A stretch of DNA of 64,000 nucleotides from Moorena sp. SIOASIH (GCF_010671925.1 NZ_JAAHIH010000003.1:1116001-1180000), one strand, 5' to 3'. Positions 37,900 to 46,864 are shown, numbered from the stretch's first letter. The notes: generated by a model from the letters alone, not told the origin. Program-made: numbers and translations.

Positions 37900-39171
37900 C
37901 TAAAGTACCACTAGCCAAGGGATTAGTTGAGCTTCTGTTGGCACTTTCACCCGCAATGGTAAGGTATTCATCAACAGCCCCACCATAGTTTCTACTCCTG
38001 GGAAATTAGCCTGACGACCAAAAACCGTCACCCCAAACATTACCTCTGATTCCCCACTATAGCGAGATAGCAGTAAAGCCCAAGCAGCTTGCACCAGAGT
38101 TGAGAGGGTGAGGTGATGCTGCTTGACTAAGGATTGGAGGGCTGCTGTTACTGAGGCTTCTACATAGCACTCCAGCTCTTGGTAGCTAGATGGCTGCTGC
38201 TGTTGATAGGACTTACGAAGTTTAGTTGGTTTTGCCCCCCTAACCCCCCAATTTTGCGGTGCGACCCGTGGCGAATTTAATTCGCCTACGGAAAGCGCAC
38301 CGGGAGGGGGAATGATGTCAAAGTCCCCCAGCGAGGGATTGCTCGCTGGGGGATTTAGGGGGCTTTGCGTAAGTCCTGGTTGAGAGGGAGTTCGGTCTAC
38401 TACCAGAGGAGTGGGGGCTGTAAATCCTTGTAGATTTTCCCGCCAAAATACCTCAGTTTGAGATGGCTGTTGCTGCTGTAGCCAACCAATGTAGTCTCGG
38501 TAGGGAGTTACCGGTGCCAGAGTACAGCTTTGACCTTGGCAAGAGGATTGATATAAGCTCAATACTTCTTGGAAGATGACTTGTAGACTCCGACCATCTA
38601 GCAGGATATGGTGGAAACTCCAGACCAATTGGTAGCTTTCATTCTCTAGCCGAATTAGATACCACCGCATCAGAGGAGGGTGATTGAGGGCAAAACGTTG
38701 TTGGCGGTCCGTTACCAACAAGGCTTCTAACTGCTGTTGTTGCTCCGTTACTGATAACTCTCGCCAATCTTGATGCTGCCAAGACCAATCTACCTGTTTG
38801 AGTACCACTTGTAGGGGTTGTTGCCGATGCTCCCAAATAATGAAGGTACGTAGAACTGAGTGCCGCTGCACTACTTGTTGCCAAGCCTGCTCCCAGATAT
38901 CAACTTGCAAGGGACTAATTTTCAACAGCAATTGCTCTACATAGACCCCTGATTCCGGAGCATAGAAACTCTCAAACAGCATCCCTTCTTGCATCGGCGA
39001 CAAGGGGTAGATTGATTCTAAATTCCTATAGTTAATTAATGTGAGTAAACTGTCGAGTTCGGTTTGACTCAACTGGGCAAGAGGAAAGTCGGAAGGAGTA
39101 TAGTTTCTAGCTTCTAGAGATTCTATTCGCTCTTGTAAGTTCACTATATACTGGTCTTTTCGGCTGCTCAA
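37900..39171 (-). CDS. NRPS condensation domain, truncated, with an in-frame MITE
   Basis: 423 aa from a TTG start. The first ~45 residues (NYTPSDFPLAQLSQTELDSL) are the linker usually found between an upstream NRPS domain and a condensation domain. The domain has SPMQEGMLF, QRHSVLRTF, an intact catalytic HHILLDG, TPYRDYIGWL and the late VFGRQANFPG...GLLMNTLPLRV. The frame stops at PTEAQLIPWLVVL, so the domain end and any A domain are missing; an IS701 lies right beyond. A 168-nt MITE adds 56 residues between VDRTPSQ and YQQQQPSS without breaking the frame. Truncated on both sides, so not a working synthetase. Confidence 0.85.
   Translation of the reverse strand: MSSRKDQYIVNLQERIESLEARNYTPSDFPLAQLSQTELDSLLTLINYRNLESIYPLSPMQEGMLFESFYAPESGVYVEQLLLKISPLQVDIWEQAWQQVVQRHSVLRTFIIWEHRQQPLQVVLKQVDWSWQHQDWRELSVTEQQQQLEALLVTDRQQRFALNHPPLMRWYLIRLENESYQLVWSFHHILLDGRSLQVIFQEVLSLYQSSCQGQSCTLAPVTPYRDYIGWLQQQQPSQTEVFWRENLQGFTAPTPLVVDRTPSQPGLTQSPLNPPASNPSLGDFDIIPPPGALSVGELNSPRVAPQNWGVRGAKPTKLRKSYQQQQPSSYQELECYVEASVTAALQSLVKQHHLTLSTLVQAAWALLLSRYSGESEVMFGVTVFGRQANFPGVETMVGLLMNTLPLRVKVPTEAQLIPWLVVL
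38209..38376. mobile_element. 168-bp MITE inserted in frame in the condensation domain
   Basis: Ends GGACTTACGAAG and CTTTGCGTAAGTCC are inverted repeats with one gap. The length of 168 bp is divisible by three, and it encodes 56 residues without stop. It carries a nested 44-bp palindrome (38258-38301) and a CCCCCAGCGAG/CTCGCTGGGGG hairpin. Confidence 0.82.
38258..38301. repeat. 44-bp palindromic repeat, copy 2 (nested)
   Basis: Same sequence as the copy at 20793 apart from one position. On the coding strand it reads GALSVGELNSPRVAP. Lies inside the 168-bp MITE. Confidence 0.85.
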
Positions 39172-39265
39172 TTCGTATTATACTGTATTGGGCGATCGCG
39201 AGATAAACTTCCCAGAATCCTGGTAGAATTACCTGAGTTGAGTTCTTTTTTTTGTTTTCTGAATC

Positions 39266-40081
39266 ATGGAACTACCAACTATCAATGCTGTAGATAGGGT
39301 GACGCGAGAAGAAATAAACACCCTTGTTAATCTGGGTTGCTGCTATGTCAGAATACTAGAAACAGAAATTTTTGAACATTTTCAAATTATAAAAAGAGAG
39401 GCTTTAACTTTTTTCAGGCAGGGCGAAATCCAAAAACAACAATGGTTTGCCCATGGAAAATTTGAAGGTTATATCGACCGTTCATTTGATGACATACATT
39501 CGGTTCAACAGTTTTTATTTAGGTTGAATAATCCCAGTGACCCCTTTAAAGAGTGTCGCAATTCCGTTTTCAAAATATCAACTTATTGTGAAGAGCGTAT
39601 TATTCTAGTTCTGTTAAAAGAGATATTTAGTCACTTTGGTATTGAACAGTATTTCGAGGAAGTCGTGAGTGATAGTGATCTCTCTTCATCATTCTCAATT
39701 GCCTATTATCCGGCTAAGGTAAATACAAAGAAGAAAAGCAATAGTGGAATGAAAGCTCATAAAGACTATGATTTGATGACTGTAATTTTGATGGACAAGC
39801 CAGGATTAGAAGTATTTTGGAATGAGCAATGGTATGACGTTAATCCCCAACCAGGGTATGGGGTGCTATTTCTGTCTGAAACCTTAGAAAAAATGCTAGG
39901 CGGAAGGATAAACTCAAGTATACATCGAGTTCGCATACCAGATGAGGAACGTATTTCTATAGGTGTTTTTAAAGGGCCAAATACTAATATTCCTATTCAA
40001 GATTACATCCATGATCAAATCCTGTTTGATTCACATGAGCAGTGTTTAGAACATTATCGCCAGTTATTCCGGGGGGAGTGA
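39266..40081 (+). CDS. IPNS-like 2-oxoglutarate/Fe(II) oxygenase
   Basis: 271 aa double-stranded beta-helix oxygenase of the isopenicillin-N-synthase-like superfamily. The iron triad is predicted from H-x-D in MKAHKDYDLMTV and the later His in SSIHRVRIP. R-x-S, the cosubstrate motif, reads ERISIG. The N-terminal DIOX_N-like part is short. Divergent from the truncated condensation gene with about 95 bp between starts, which is typical of tailoring genes in NRPS clusters. The substrate may be a carrier-bound or free amino acid (inference). Full length for the smaller members of the family. Confidence 0.83.
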   Translation: MELPTINAVDRVTREEINTLVNLGCCYVRILETEIFEHFQIIKREALTFFRQGEIQKQQWFAHGKFEGYIDRSFDDIHSVQQFLFRLNNPSDPFKECRNSVFKISTYCEERIILVLLKEIFSHFGIEQYFEEVVSDSDLSSSFSIAYYPAKVNTKKKSNSGMKAHKDYDLMTVILMDKPGLEVFWNEQWYDVNPQPGYGVLFLSETLEKMLGGRINSSIHRVRIPDEERISIGVFKGPNTNIPIQDYIHDQILFDSHEQCLEHYRQLFRGE

Positions 40082-40150
40082 CAAAAAAGCCTGTAAGCTT
40101 TTCCGGATGGAAATTTGAGTCAAAACACTTCTTTGTTTGGGACTAGAGTT

Positions 40151-40242
40151 GACTATTCATGCTGATGCTGCTTGGGGTGGTTACTTCGCTGCCATGATTC
40201 TGGAAATGGTTCAAGACTCGAACCAGACAATGTACATCAATT
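40151..40242 (+). pseudogene. Fragment of a PLP-dependent decarboxylase
   Basis: One frame encodes LTIHADAAWGGYFAAMILEM, which resembles the H-x-D-A-A-x-G-G active-site segment of group II amino acid decarboxylases. The Asp contacts the PLP ring in that family. Nothing else of the gene is present. Small, so only moderately certain. Confidence 0.4.
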
Positions 40243-41880
40243 TCACAAGGCTATACCGCTGCGATCGCGAGGCCAGTAGATTATGAATGCTTTACCAATA
40301 ATGTTGTCTCTGGGAACAACCCCCCAATGGCGGCTATCGTAGCTGTTTTCCCGGTTATCACCTAGTACCAGATAGGAGTTAGGTGGCAGTGTCACCGGTT
40401 TACACAAATAGGGTTGCGGTACAGATTTACAAGCATTCATGACTGTTGGTTGACCGTCAGCAATATAGTCTTCTGCTAATGGTTGATCATTAATGTAGAC
40501 CTTTCCGTCTTTAAGTTCTACCTTGTCACCTGGTAAACCAACTACACGTTTAATAAATGGGTCCGTCAAGTTGTGCTTTTTGAGAGTATCAGTAGGGTTA
40601 AATACTATGATATCTCCTCTCTCTGGATCTTTGAAGCGATAACTTAACTTTTCAATAATCAGGCGGTCATTAATTTGGAGCGTAGGTAACATCCCACCAG
40701 CAGGTATGTAGCGAGCTTCTGCAACATATGCTTTCACACAAAACTCCAAACCAACCTCACAAATACCAAAAATCATTAGGAGTAAAGAAATAGTTACTAT
40801 AAAATTTTTCGTTCTTTCTCTACGAACTGGTGAAGCCGAGTAAGCATGATAAGCAACAAAAGCGGAAACAATCAGTGGAGCTAAGGGAAAAATTCCTGAA
40901 ACTATACAAATAATAAAGAATAAAATACCCAGCCCAACTTTCTTAATGTATAAATGACCCAAACCAGGCAAACCAGGTATTACTCCTGATAAAAATACAG
41001 CCAGCCAGGGGTCTTTGTCTCTTTTTCTAAATTTTTCAAAGCTTGCACTATTCGCTTTTATGGCACATTGATGAGCATCAAAGAGATTCCATAACCAGAC
41101 CGGCATAATAGCTAACCAGCAGAGGAAGCCGATTATCAATTTAACTTTAGGAGTTAAGATCAGAATTAATCCCAAGTACAACAGTACATTTATAATAGAT
41201 ATTATCCACAATCCTCTAATAATTTTACCTGAGTATATCTGCCCGATACCAGGAACAAAGTTTGATAAAATTACAGCTAACCAAGGTTCTTTACCAGATA
41301 ATGACGAGTCATTAATCAGATTTTTTCGACTTTTCTTAGCATTATTATACCTATAACTTTTAGCATTGATAGCACTCTTGGACTGTTGAACTATTCTGTC
41401 TTCTATAGGTACATCATTTGAAGTGGTATTATCCGACGACGATATCGGTACCGGGTTGGAAGCACCAGGGCTCTCTGGTACTCCACCAATTTGATTGTGA
41501 TCGTCACTTTCGTTCGTTTCGATCTGCTCTTCAGTCCCCCTGCTCAATAGCTCTCCTGCTTTGGAGTCATCAAAATTTGTTTGGTGGAGTACTAACTGGA
41601 TTGTTTCACGCCAATCTGGGGAGTTTTTACCCAACTGACATCCATAAACCTTGACGGTTCTAATCGATTCAACTTCCAAAGCGATCATTCTTTTACGAAT
41701 GAAAGCTACTAATTCTTCTTGATTTGGTACTTGAGTTGACTCTAGCAACACAGACAAGCAGTCATCTCTGAGTTTAACTTTAGCTCTAATGCCTTTGGAT
41801 TTGAGAGAATGGTTGATTAATGCCGCGATCGCTTTTGGATTGCCTTGCTTAGCTAATCCGGTAATGTTCTGATGGGTCAT
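40243..41880 (-). CDS. Signal peptidase I homologue lacking the catalytic Ser, fused to membrane modules
   Basis: 545 aa. Residues ~1-95 form a soluble domain ([18 protein letters not shown] and [17 protein letters not shown]), known to me from other cyanobacterial proteins. Residues ~195-350 hold two related membrane modules, [21 protein letters not shown] and [21 protein letters not shown]. From ~360 comes an SPase I domain: a TM, then [23 protein letters not shown] (with the catalytic Lys) and [14 protein letters not shown]. In active enzymes the residue before the Met is the Ser nucleophile (PSGSM); here it is Gly, codon GGG. The rest of the domain is well kept, so it is more likely a non-proteolytic relative than a decayed gene. 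Confidence 0.87.
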
Positions 41881-42518
41881 TATTGTAAACTATCAATGGC
41901 AGTGATGCTTGTAACAATCTACTCAATTCAATTAAATTAAATTGAAATCAAAGGTTGAGATAAATTAATCTGCTAAAAGTTAGATTTATTAAAAATTTAA
42001 TTTTTTTGGATAGATTAATTTAATTTAAATTCTGGCATTTTGGTCAGTATAACTGTTAATAATCTTTTAGGTTTTGAGGATTTTTATGTTGGTTCCATGG
42101 GGCGATTTCAGATGTGAGGGTATGGAGATCAGGGATTCTACGATTAAGCCATTGCCTGGTCATTGCCGAGAGTTCGATTTCTGCGATATTGAGCCAGGAG
42201 CTATGTTTCGGGCTGTGGTGGATTTTAAGTTTTTTAGTGCGATGCTCCTTGGCCTTTGGGCCACGCTACGCGAATGGAGCCGCTACGCGAACGCATTATC
42301 CTGTCGATTGGGTTAAGGTAACGAAACCCAACATCATCGATATCGATCTCGGGCGAAAAATAGCAGAAAATTAAGCAAGGGGCAACGATCTATGATCGGC
42401 GAGTCATAGCCATTACCCCGTAGACCGTAAGTTCGCGCTGCCCTGTAGACGTTGCCTGACCCTCGCCCATAGATCCAGGGCTTGTCCTACTCCCGTCCTT
42501 TTTCTGTAATATTATTAC
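41881..42518. other. Repeat-bearing gap, no gene
   Basis: Left part very AT-rich (TTAATTTAAT). From 42240 a GGCCTTTGGGCCACGCTACGCGAA hairpin repeat and a GTTGGGTT...AACCCAAC element (42294-42400) whose sequence recurs at 48010-48165. The open frames here are translated repeats. No gene supported. Confidence 0.6.
42294..42376. repeat. TTGGGTTAAGG...CCCAACATCATC dispersed element, copy 1
   Basis: GCATTATCCTGTCGATTGGG, then AACGAAACCCAACATCATC, closing with AAAAATAGCAGAAAATTAAGC. The same blocks in the same order occur at 48019-48166. TTGGGTT/AACCCAA forms the hairpin. Confidence 0.75.
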
Positions 42519-43990
42519 GGAACTCTCAAAGCTGAAAGCCCCGTGTTTTTAAACCGGGGATGAAAGCTCATAGCGACTTGAGTCGCCGTGAAAAAAAAAT
42601 CTTGGCTAGCCCTTGACAGTTTTATACAAAATTGCTAGAGTAAAGACATATCGTTCGCGTAGCGCGACCGCAGGTCGAGGAGGTCGAATTTCGTTCCCGT
42701 AGCGTGACCGTTCCCTTAGCGTGACCGTTCCCTTAGCGTGACTGAAGGTCAAGGTCAAGGTCAATGATCATTCTAGAGTTTAAAGCTAAAGGCAAAGAGT
42801 CCCAATATTCAGCCATAGATGGAGCTATTCGGACAGTTAAGTTTATCCGAAATAGCTGCATCCGTCTATGGTTGGACAATAAAGGGACAGGGAAAAGTGA
42901 CCTTAGCCGGTACTCCAAAATACTGGCCAAGGAATTCCCTTTTGCTAATGAATTAAACTCTACCGCCCGTCAGGCTGCGTCTGAGAGGGCATGGTCGTCG
43001 ATTGTTCGCTTCTACGATAATTGCCAGAAAAAAGTTCCAGGCAAAAAAGGTTTTCCTAAGTTTCAGAAACGCGCTCGTTCTGTCGAATACAAGAAGTCAG
43101 GATGGAAGTTGTCCCCTGACAAAAAGTCGATAACGTTCACGGATAAGAAAGGAATTGGAAAACTTAAACTCAAGGGCACCTGGGACTTGTGGCGCTTCGA
43201 TAAAAATCAGATAAACCGGGTTCGGATAGTCAAACGAGCTGACGGGTACTATGTTCAATTTTGCGTTGCAGTTAACGTAAAAGAGGAGATAGCACACACG
43301 GGCGAGATGATAGGGCTGGATGTAGGACTTAAAGATTTCTATACAGACTCCAATGGCTATTCTGAACCCAATCCCCGTTTTTATAGAAAAGGGGAGAGGC
43401 GCGCTATATTTTATCAACGCCGGGTTTCCCGGAAAAAGAAAGGCTCATCCAATCGTAGGAAAGCGGTTAATAAATTAGGCAGACAGCACCTTAAAATAAG
43501 TAGGCAGCGTGAAGAACATGCCAAGAGACTGGCACGTTGCGTAATCCGGTCTAACGACCTGGTCGCCTACGAAGATTTAAGAGTTAAGAATCTGGTCAAA
43601 AATCACTGTCTTGCCAAATCTATTAATGACACAGGTTGGTATCAATTTAGGAAATGGTTGGAGCATTTTGGGACTAAGTTTGGAAGGATAACTGTTGCAG
43701 TAAATCCTGCATATACTAGCCAGAACTGCTCCGAGTGCGGTGAAACGGTCAAAAAATCTTTATCTACTAGGACTCATGTCTGTGAATGTGGGTGTGAACT
43801 AGATAGGGATCACAATGCCGCCATCAACATCCGAAATCGAGCCATAAGTACGACGGGGCACGTCGGAACTTGGATTATTAATCCGAACGCTTCAGGAGAT
43901 CTGACCTCTACTGTTCTTGGTTCCGGCCAGGTTCAGCAAGTTGGGTCGTTGAGCGAAGAATCCCCGCGTCTTTAGACCGGGGAGTGTCAA
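42519..43990 (+). mobile_element. IS200/IS605-type element C (tnpB only)
   Basis: The right end GAATCCCCGCG...CGGGGAGTGTCAA closes at 43990 in TCAA. The left end is inferred after TTAC (42515-42518), followed by GGAACTCTCAAAGCTGAAAG and a CCCCG...CGGGG hairpin. No tnpA. The segment 42650-42750 between the left end and tnpB holds several TTCGCGTAGCG / TTCCCTTAGCGTGACC repeats. Confidence 0.65.
42764..43975 (+). CDS. tnpB: TnpB RNA-guided nuclease (copy C)
   Basis: 403 aa. RuvC residues in GLDVGLKDFYTDSNG, VAYEDLRVKNL and DRDHNAAINI. Zinc ribbon CSECGETV and CECGC. Close paralogue of copy D: PGKKGFPKF, GWKLSPDKKSI and YYVQFCV are shared. At the site where copy D has the SAKPTLRE insert, this copy reads RFDKNQINRVRIV without it, giving an empty-site comparison. 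Orphan (no tnpA); mobilisation would need a TnpA in trans, for instance from element D 1.1 kb away. Confidence 0.9.
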   Translation: MIILEFKAKGKESQYSAIDGAIRTVKFIRNSCIRLWLDNKGTGKSDLSRYSKILAKEFPFANELNSTARQAASERAWSSIVRFYDNCQKKVPGKKGFPKFQKRARSVEYKKSGWKLSPDKKSITFTDKKGIGKLKLKGTWDLWRFDKNQINRVRIVKRADGYYVQFCVAVNVKEEIAHTGEMIGLDVGLKDFYTDSNGYSEPNPRFYRKGERRAIFYQRRVSRKKKGSSNRRKAVNKLGRQHLKISRQREEHAKRLARCVIRSNDLVAYEDLRVKNLVKNHCLAKSINDTGWYQFRKWLEHFGTKFGRITVAVNPAYTSQNCSECGETVKKSLSTRTHVCECGCELDRDHNAAINIRNRAISTTGHVGTWIINPNASGDLTSTVLGSGQVQQVGSLSEESPRL

Positions 43991-44162
43991 TGTAGTTCAC
44001 TTCCACTTCTAGCAGTCCACTTTCTGAGGCGCAGCCTAACCAAGATCATTTGCTGGAGCGGTTCAGGTACTTCTGGGTGTAGTCCCTCTGATATGTCTTC
44101 AAAGGTTTTGATTGACCCAGGATAAACCACAACTAGCCATCCTTAGATAGAAAGTTTTCAGC

Positions 44163-45002
44163 TCATCCTTTTTGGAGAATCCAAAAAGCTGACACATAGG
44201 AAAGTTGGATCCTATTGCCGCAGTTCTTCTCTAGGGTTTCCCTCAAACCAGCAAACAAGGAATTCTTCTGCTGCGACTCTAGGTTGATGTAGGTTGAGTA
44301 AGTACTCAACAAGGCCAGATAATCATCGATGCTATAGGTAGGTTCGCAGAGTACATATTCCGACTTACAGTCATAAAAATAACCGGAGTCTATCACCTTC
44401 TCTACAAATTCGTTCAGCTTTTCTAACTGAGTTTTTGTATCTTCAGCATATCGTCTCAGAGATGGAGCATGGATCTGATAGACCTCATCCAACATTTGGT
44501 AAACTTCAGCCTGAGGATGCGGTCTGGTATTCCACAGTATAATGAGTACACCATTCTGTTTTAAAGCAGCATTAACTTTGGCATACCCACTTCCAGGCGC
44601 AACCCAATGAAAAGCCGTTGCTGCTAGAACCGCATCGAATATCTCGGACTCTAGCTCCCACTCCTCAAAAGTAGTATTCTTAATCTCTACATTGGAATAC
44701 TGGGCACAGTTTTGTTGCGCTAGCTTACAAGCAGACTCACTGGGTTCTATACAGACCATTCTAAAGCCTAATTCTCCAAACGCTCTAGTTACAGTTCCAG
44801 GTCCACATCCTATTTCCAAAATTGTGGCATCATCTGGGAGTTGGGCTAACTCTACAGCCCGATCAACTATCGTTTGAGGATAGGTTGGTCTGGTTTTGTT
44901 GTAGGCATCTGCTACTGAATTAAACCAGGTCTTGTTTTGTTGTGACGTTCTGATATCTGCTACTAGCTTGAACCAGTTTCCGTCTTGTGACAAATCTTGC
45001 AT
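44163..45002 (-). CDS. Class I SAM-dependent methyltransferase
   Basis: 279 aa. Motif I is ILEIGCGPGTVTRAFG near residue 64 and the acidic end of strand 2 is VCIEPS. Then FDAVLAATAFHWVAPG and NGVLIILWNTRPH. The pattern LAATAFHW...G is that of the Methyltransf_11/trans-aconitate-type group. The start ATG is 62 bp from the left end of element D. Second methyltransferase on the same strand lies beyond that element. Substrate unknown; a tailoring O- or N-methyltransferase of the neighbouring NRPS remnants is possible but not shown. Confidence 0.85.
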   Translation of the reverse strand: MQDLSQDGNWFKLVADIRTSQQNKTWFNSVADAYNKTRPTYPQTIVDRAVELAQLPDDATILEIGCGPGTVTRAFGELGFRMVCIEPSESACKLAQQNCAQYSNVEIKNTTFEEWELESEIFDAVLAATAFHWVAPGSGYAKVNAALKQNGVLIILWNTRPHPQAEVYQMLDEVYQIHAPSLRRYAEDTKTQLEKLNEFVEKVIDSGYFYDCKSEYVLCEPTYSIDDYLALLSTYSTYINLESQQKNSLFAGLRETLEKNCGNRIQLSYVSAFWILQKG

Positions 45003-45107
45003 AAATGGTTGCTTATTAATGATTGGTTGTTGTCAGTTAAGCGGAAAGATCACAATAATTTGACTAAAAACCCTGAGGGCGCAAGCCCCTGGATTCTATC
45101 CATGGAG

Positions 45108-45530
45108 TTAGCCCGAACAGGAATTTATTCCCATTACCTCTTTTTGATTTTGCACATACCGTTTGATTGTCTCAAGTGGAGCACCTCCAACTGTGGATAT
45201 AAAATAGGAATTAGTCCACAAAGTAGGTAGTCGGCTTTTTAGATGGGGGAACTGCTTTCTAAGGTAACTACTGGTTGCACCTTTAAATCGTTTTACTACT
45301 CTGTGGATACCAAACTGTGGAGCGCATTCACAAAGTAGATGAACATGATCAGGCATCACCTCTAATTCGATAATTTCGACTTGAATCTCCTTCGCTATTT
45401 GGTGGAGGAGTTCTTTTAGTTTTGCTTCCACCTCTTCCACTAGTACTGGTCTACGGTATTTAGGACACCACACAACGTTGTATAAACATGAGTATACAAT
45501 GTTGTTGTTATATTTAAATTTATTTTTCAT
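45108..45530 (-). CDS. tnpA: IS200/IS605 Y1 transposase TnpA
   Basis: 140 aa HUH single-strand transposase. The HUH motif is MPDHVHLLCE near residue 60 and the catalytic Tyr is in IKRYVQNQ near 127. The N-terminus VVWCPKYRRPVL is typical. Length is normal. It cuts and rejoins single-stranded ends at hairpins, without target duplication. Divergent from tnpB with 77 bp between. Appears active. Confidence 0.93.
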   Translation of the reverse strand: MKNKFKYNNNIVYSCLYNVVWCPKYRRPVLVEEVEAKLKELLHQIAKEIQVEIIELEVMPDHVHLLCECAPQFGIHRVVKRFKGATSSYLRKQFPHLKSRLPTLWTNSYFISTVGGAPLETIKRYVQNQKEVMGINSCSG

Positions 45531-45607
45531 TTTGTTCTGGACATTATCTAGTTAGCGTGTATATACTATAAAAGTACACGAAAGATAATGTCAAGGAGGT
45601 GATCAGA

Positions 45608-46828
45608 GTGTTAGCAATGGAGTTCAAGGCCGTTCTTAGTAAATCCCAACAGAAAGCCGTAGACGAAGCTATTCGTACATCTAAATTCGTGCGAAATAAG
45701 GTCTTGCGCTACTGGATAGACAATAAGGGAATCGGCAAGAAAGAACTCTATCGCTACAACACTCAATTGCGAGATGAGTTTAAATTTGTAAAAGATCTCA
45801 ACAGTCATGCTTGTCAGGCTTCCGTTGAGAACGTAGAAAGGGCTATTAAGCGCTTCTTTGATAATTGCCAGAAAAAAGTCCCAGGGAAAAAGGGTTACCC
45901 AAAATTTAAGAAGCATTGTCGTTCTGTTGAATATAAACAATCTGGCTGGAAGTTATCACCAGACAAGAAATCTATTAAGTTCACCGACAATAAAGGTATT
46001 GGCAGAATCAAACTCAAGGGAACTTGGGACTTATGGTGGTTTGATTCGGCAAAGCCGACGCTACGCGAACAGAAGCTAATTAAACGGGTTCGCATTGTTA
46101 AGAAGGCCGATGGTTACTACGTCCAGTTTTGCGTCAAGGTAAACAGGAGTGAAGAGTCAAAAAATACTGGATGCGCTATTGGATTAGATGTAGGACTAAA
46201 AGAGTTTTATACTGACTCCGATGGTTATTCGGAACCTAATCCTAGGTTTTATAGAAAAAGCGAAAAACGTGTAAAGTTCTGTCAACGCAGGCTTTCCCGA
46301 AAGAATAAAGGCTCAGCCAACCGACAAAAAGCCAGGAATAGACTAGGTAGAGCACACCTCAAAATAAGTAGGCAACGTAAAGAACACGCCAAGAGACTGG
46401 CGCGTTGCGTAATCCAATCTAACGATTTGGTCGCCTACGAAGACTTGAAGGTAAAAAACTTAGTTAAAAATCATTGTCTTGCCAAGTCTATTAATGATGC
46501 TGGTTGGCGTCAATTTCGGGAGTGGTTAGAGCATTTTGGTCAAAGGTTTAACAAGGTAACCGTTGCAGTTAATCCAGCCTATACGAGCCAAAACTGCTCT
46601 GAATGCGGTGAGGTAGTCAAAAAGTCTCTATCGACTAGGACTCATACCTGCAAGTGTGGTTGCAACTTAGATCGCGACCACAATGCCGCCAAAAATATAC
46701 TTAATAGAGCCTTGAGTACGGTGGGGCACACCGAAACTTTCAGAAACGCTTGGGGAGATCTGGCCTCTACTTTTCCTGATTCCGGTCTGGTTAAGCAAGT
46801 CAGTTCGTTGAACCAAGAATCCCCCTGA
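45608..46828 (+). CDS. tnpB: TnpB RNA-guided nuclease (copy D)
   Basis: About 406 aa from the GTG at 45608. The ribosome site AAGGAGGTGA (45592-45601) overlaps the more upstream GTG at 45599, so the second GTG is preferred. RuvC residues in GLDVGLKEFYTDSDG, VAYEDLKVKNL and DRDHNAAKNI. Zinc ribbon CSECGEVV and CKCGC. A 24-nt repeat adds SAKPTLRE near residue 150, between TWDLWWFD and the KRVRIV strand. Copy C lacks it at the same place. Appears intact. Confidence 0.9.
   Translation: MLAMEFKAVLSKSQQKAVDEAIRTSKFVRNKVLRYWIDNKGIGKKELYRYNTQLRDEFKFVKDLNSHACQASVENVERAIKRFFDNCQKKVPGKKGYPKFKKHCRSVEYKQSGWKLSPDKKSIKFTDNKGIGRIKLKGTWDLWWFDSAKPTLREQKLIKRVRIVKKADGYYVQFCVKVNRSEESKNTGCAIGLDVGLKEFYTDSDGYSEPNPRFYRKSEKRVKFCQRRLSRKNKGSANRQKARNRLGRAHLKISRQRKEHAKRLARCVIQSNDLVAYEDLKVKNLVKNHCLAKSINDAGWRQFREWLEHFGQRFNKVTVAVNPAYTSQNCSECGEVVKKSLSTRTHTCKCGCNLDRDHNAAKNILNRALSTVGHTETFRNAWGDLASTFPDSGLVKQVSSLNQESP
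46046..46069. repeat. 24-nt hairpin repeat in frame in tnpB copy D
   Basis: TCGGCAAAGCCGACGC followed by TACGCGAA. Encodes SAKPTLRE. The flanking codons align with copy C once the 24 nt are removed. Confidence 0.9.
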
Positions 46829-46864
46829 TTCCATCAGTGGGGAGTGTCAACCAGGTACTTGATT

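Larger units (their letters stand above)
45065..46850. mobile_element. Complete IS605-type element D (tnpA + tnpB)
   Basis: Preceded by TTGAC (45060-45064). The left end is TAAAAACCCTGAGGGCGCAA with a GGGCGCAAGCCC hairpin. The right end has AATCCCCCTGATT...GTGGGGAGTGTCAA, finishing in TCAA at 46850. tnpA and tnpB are divergent and both intact. It is the only element in the window with a whole tnpA, so a likely source of TnpA for the others. Confidence 0.85.

Noticed and set aside
42074-42374. Two overlapping open frames with WATLREWSRYANA-like peptides
   Set aside because: Peptides are the translation of the GCTACGCGAA hairpin repeats; no gene-like upstream or downstream sequence.
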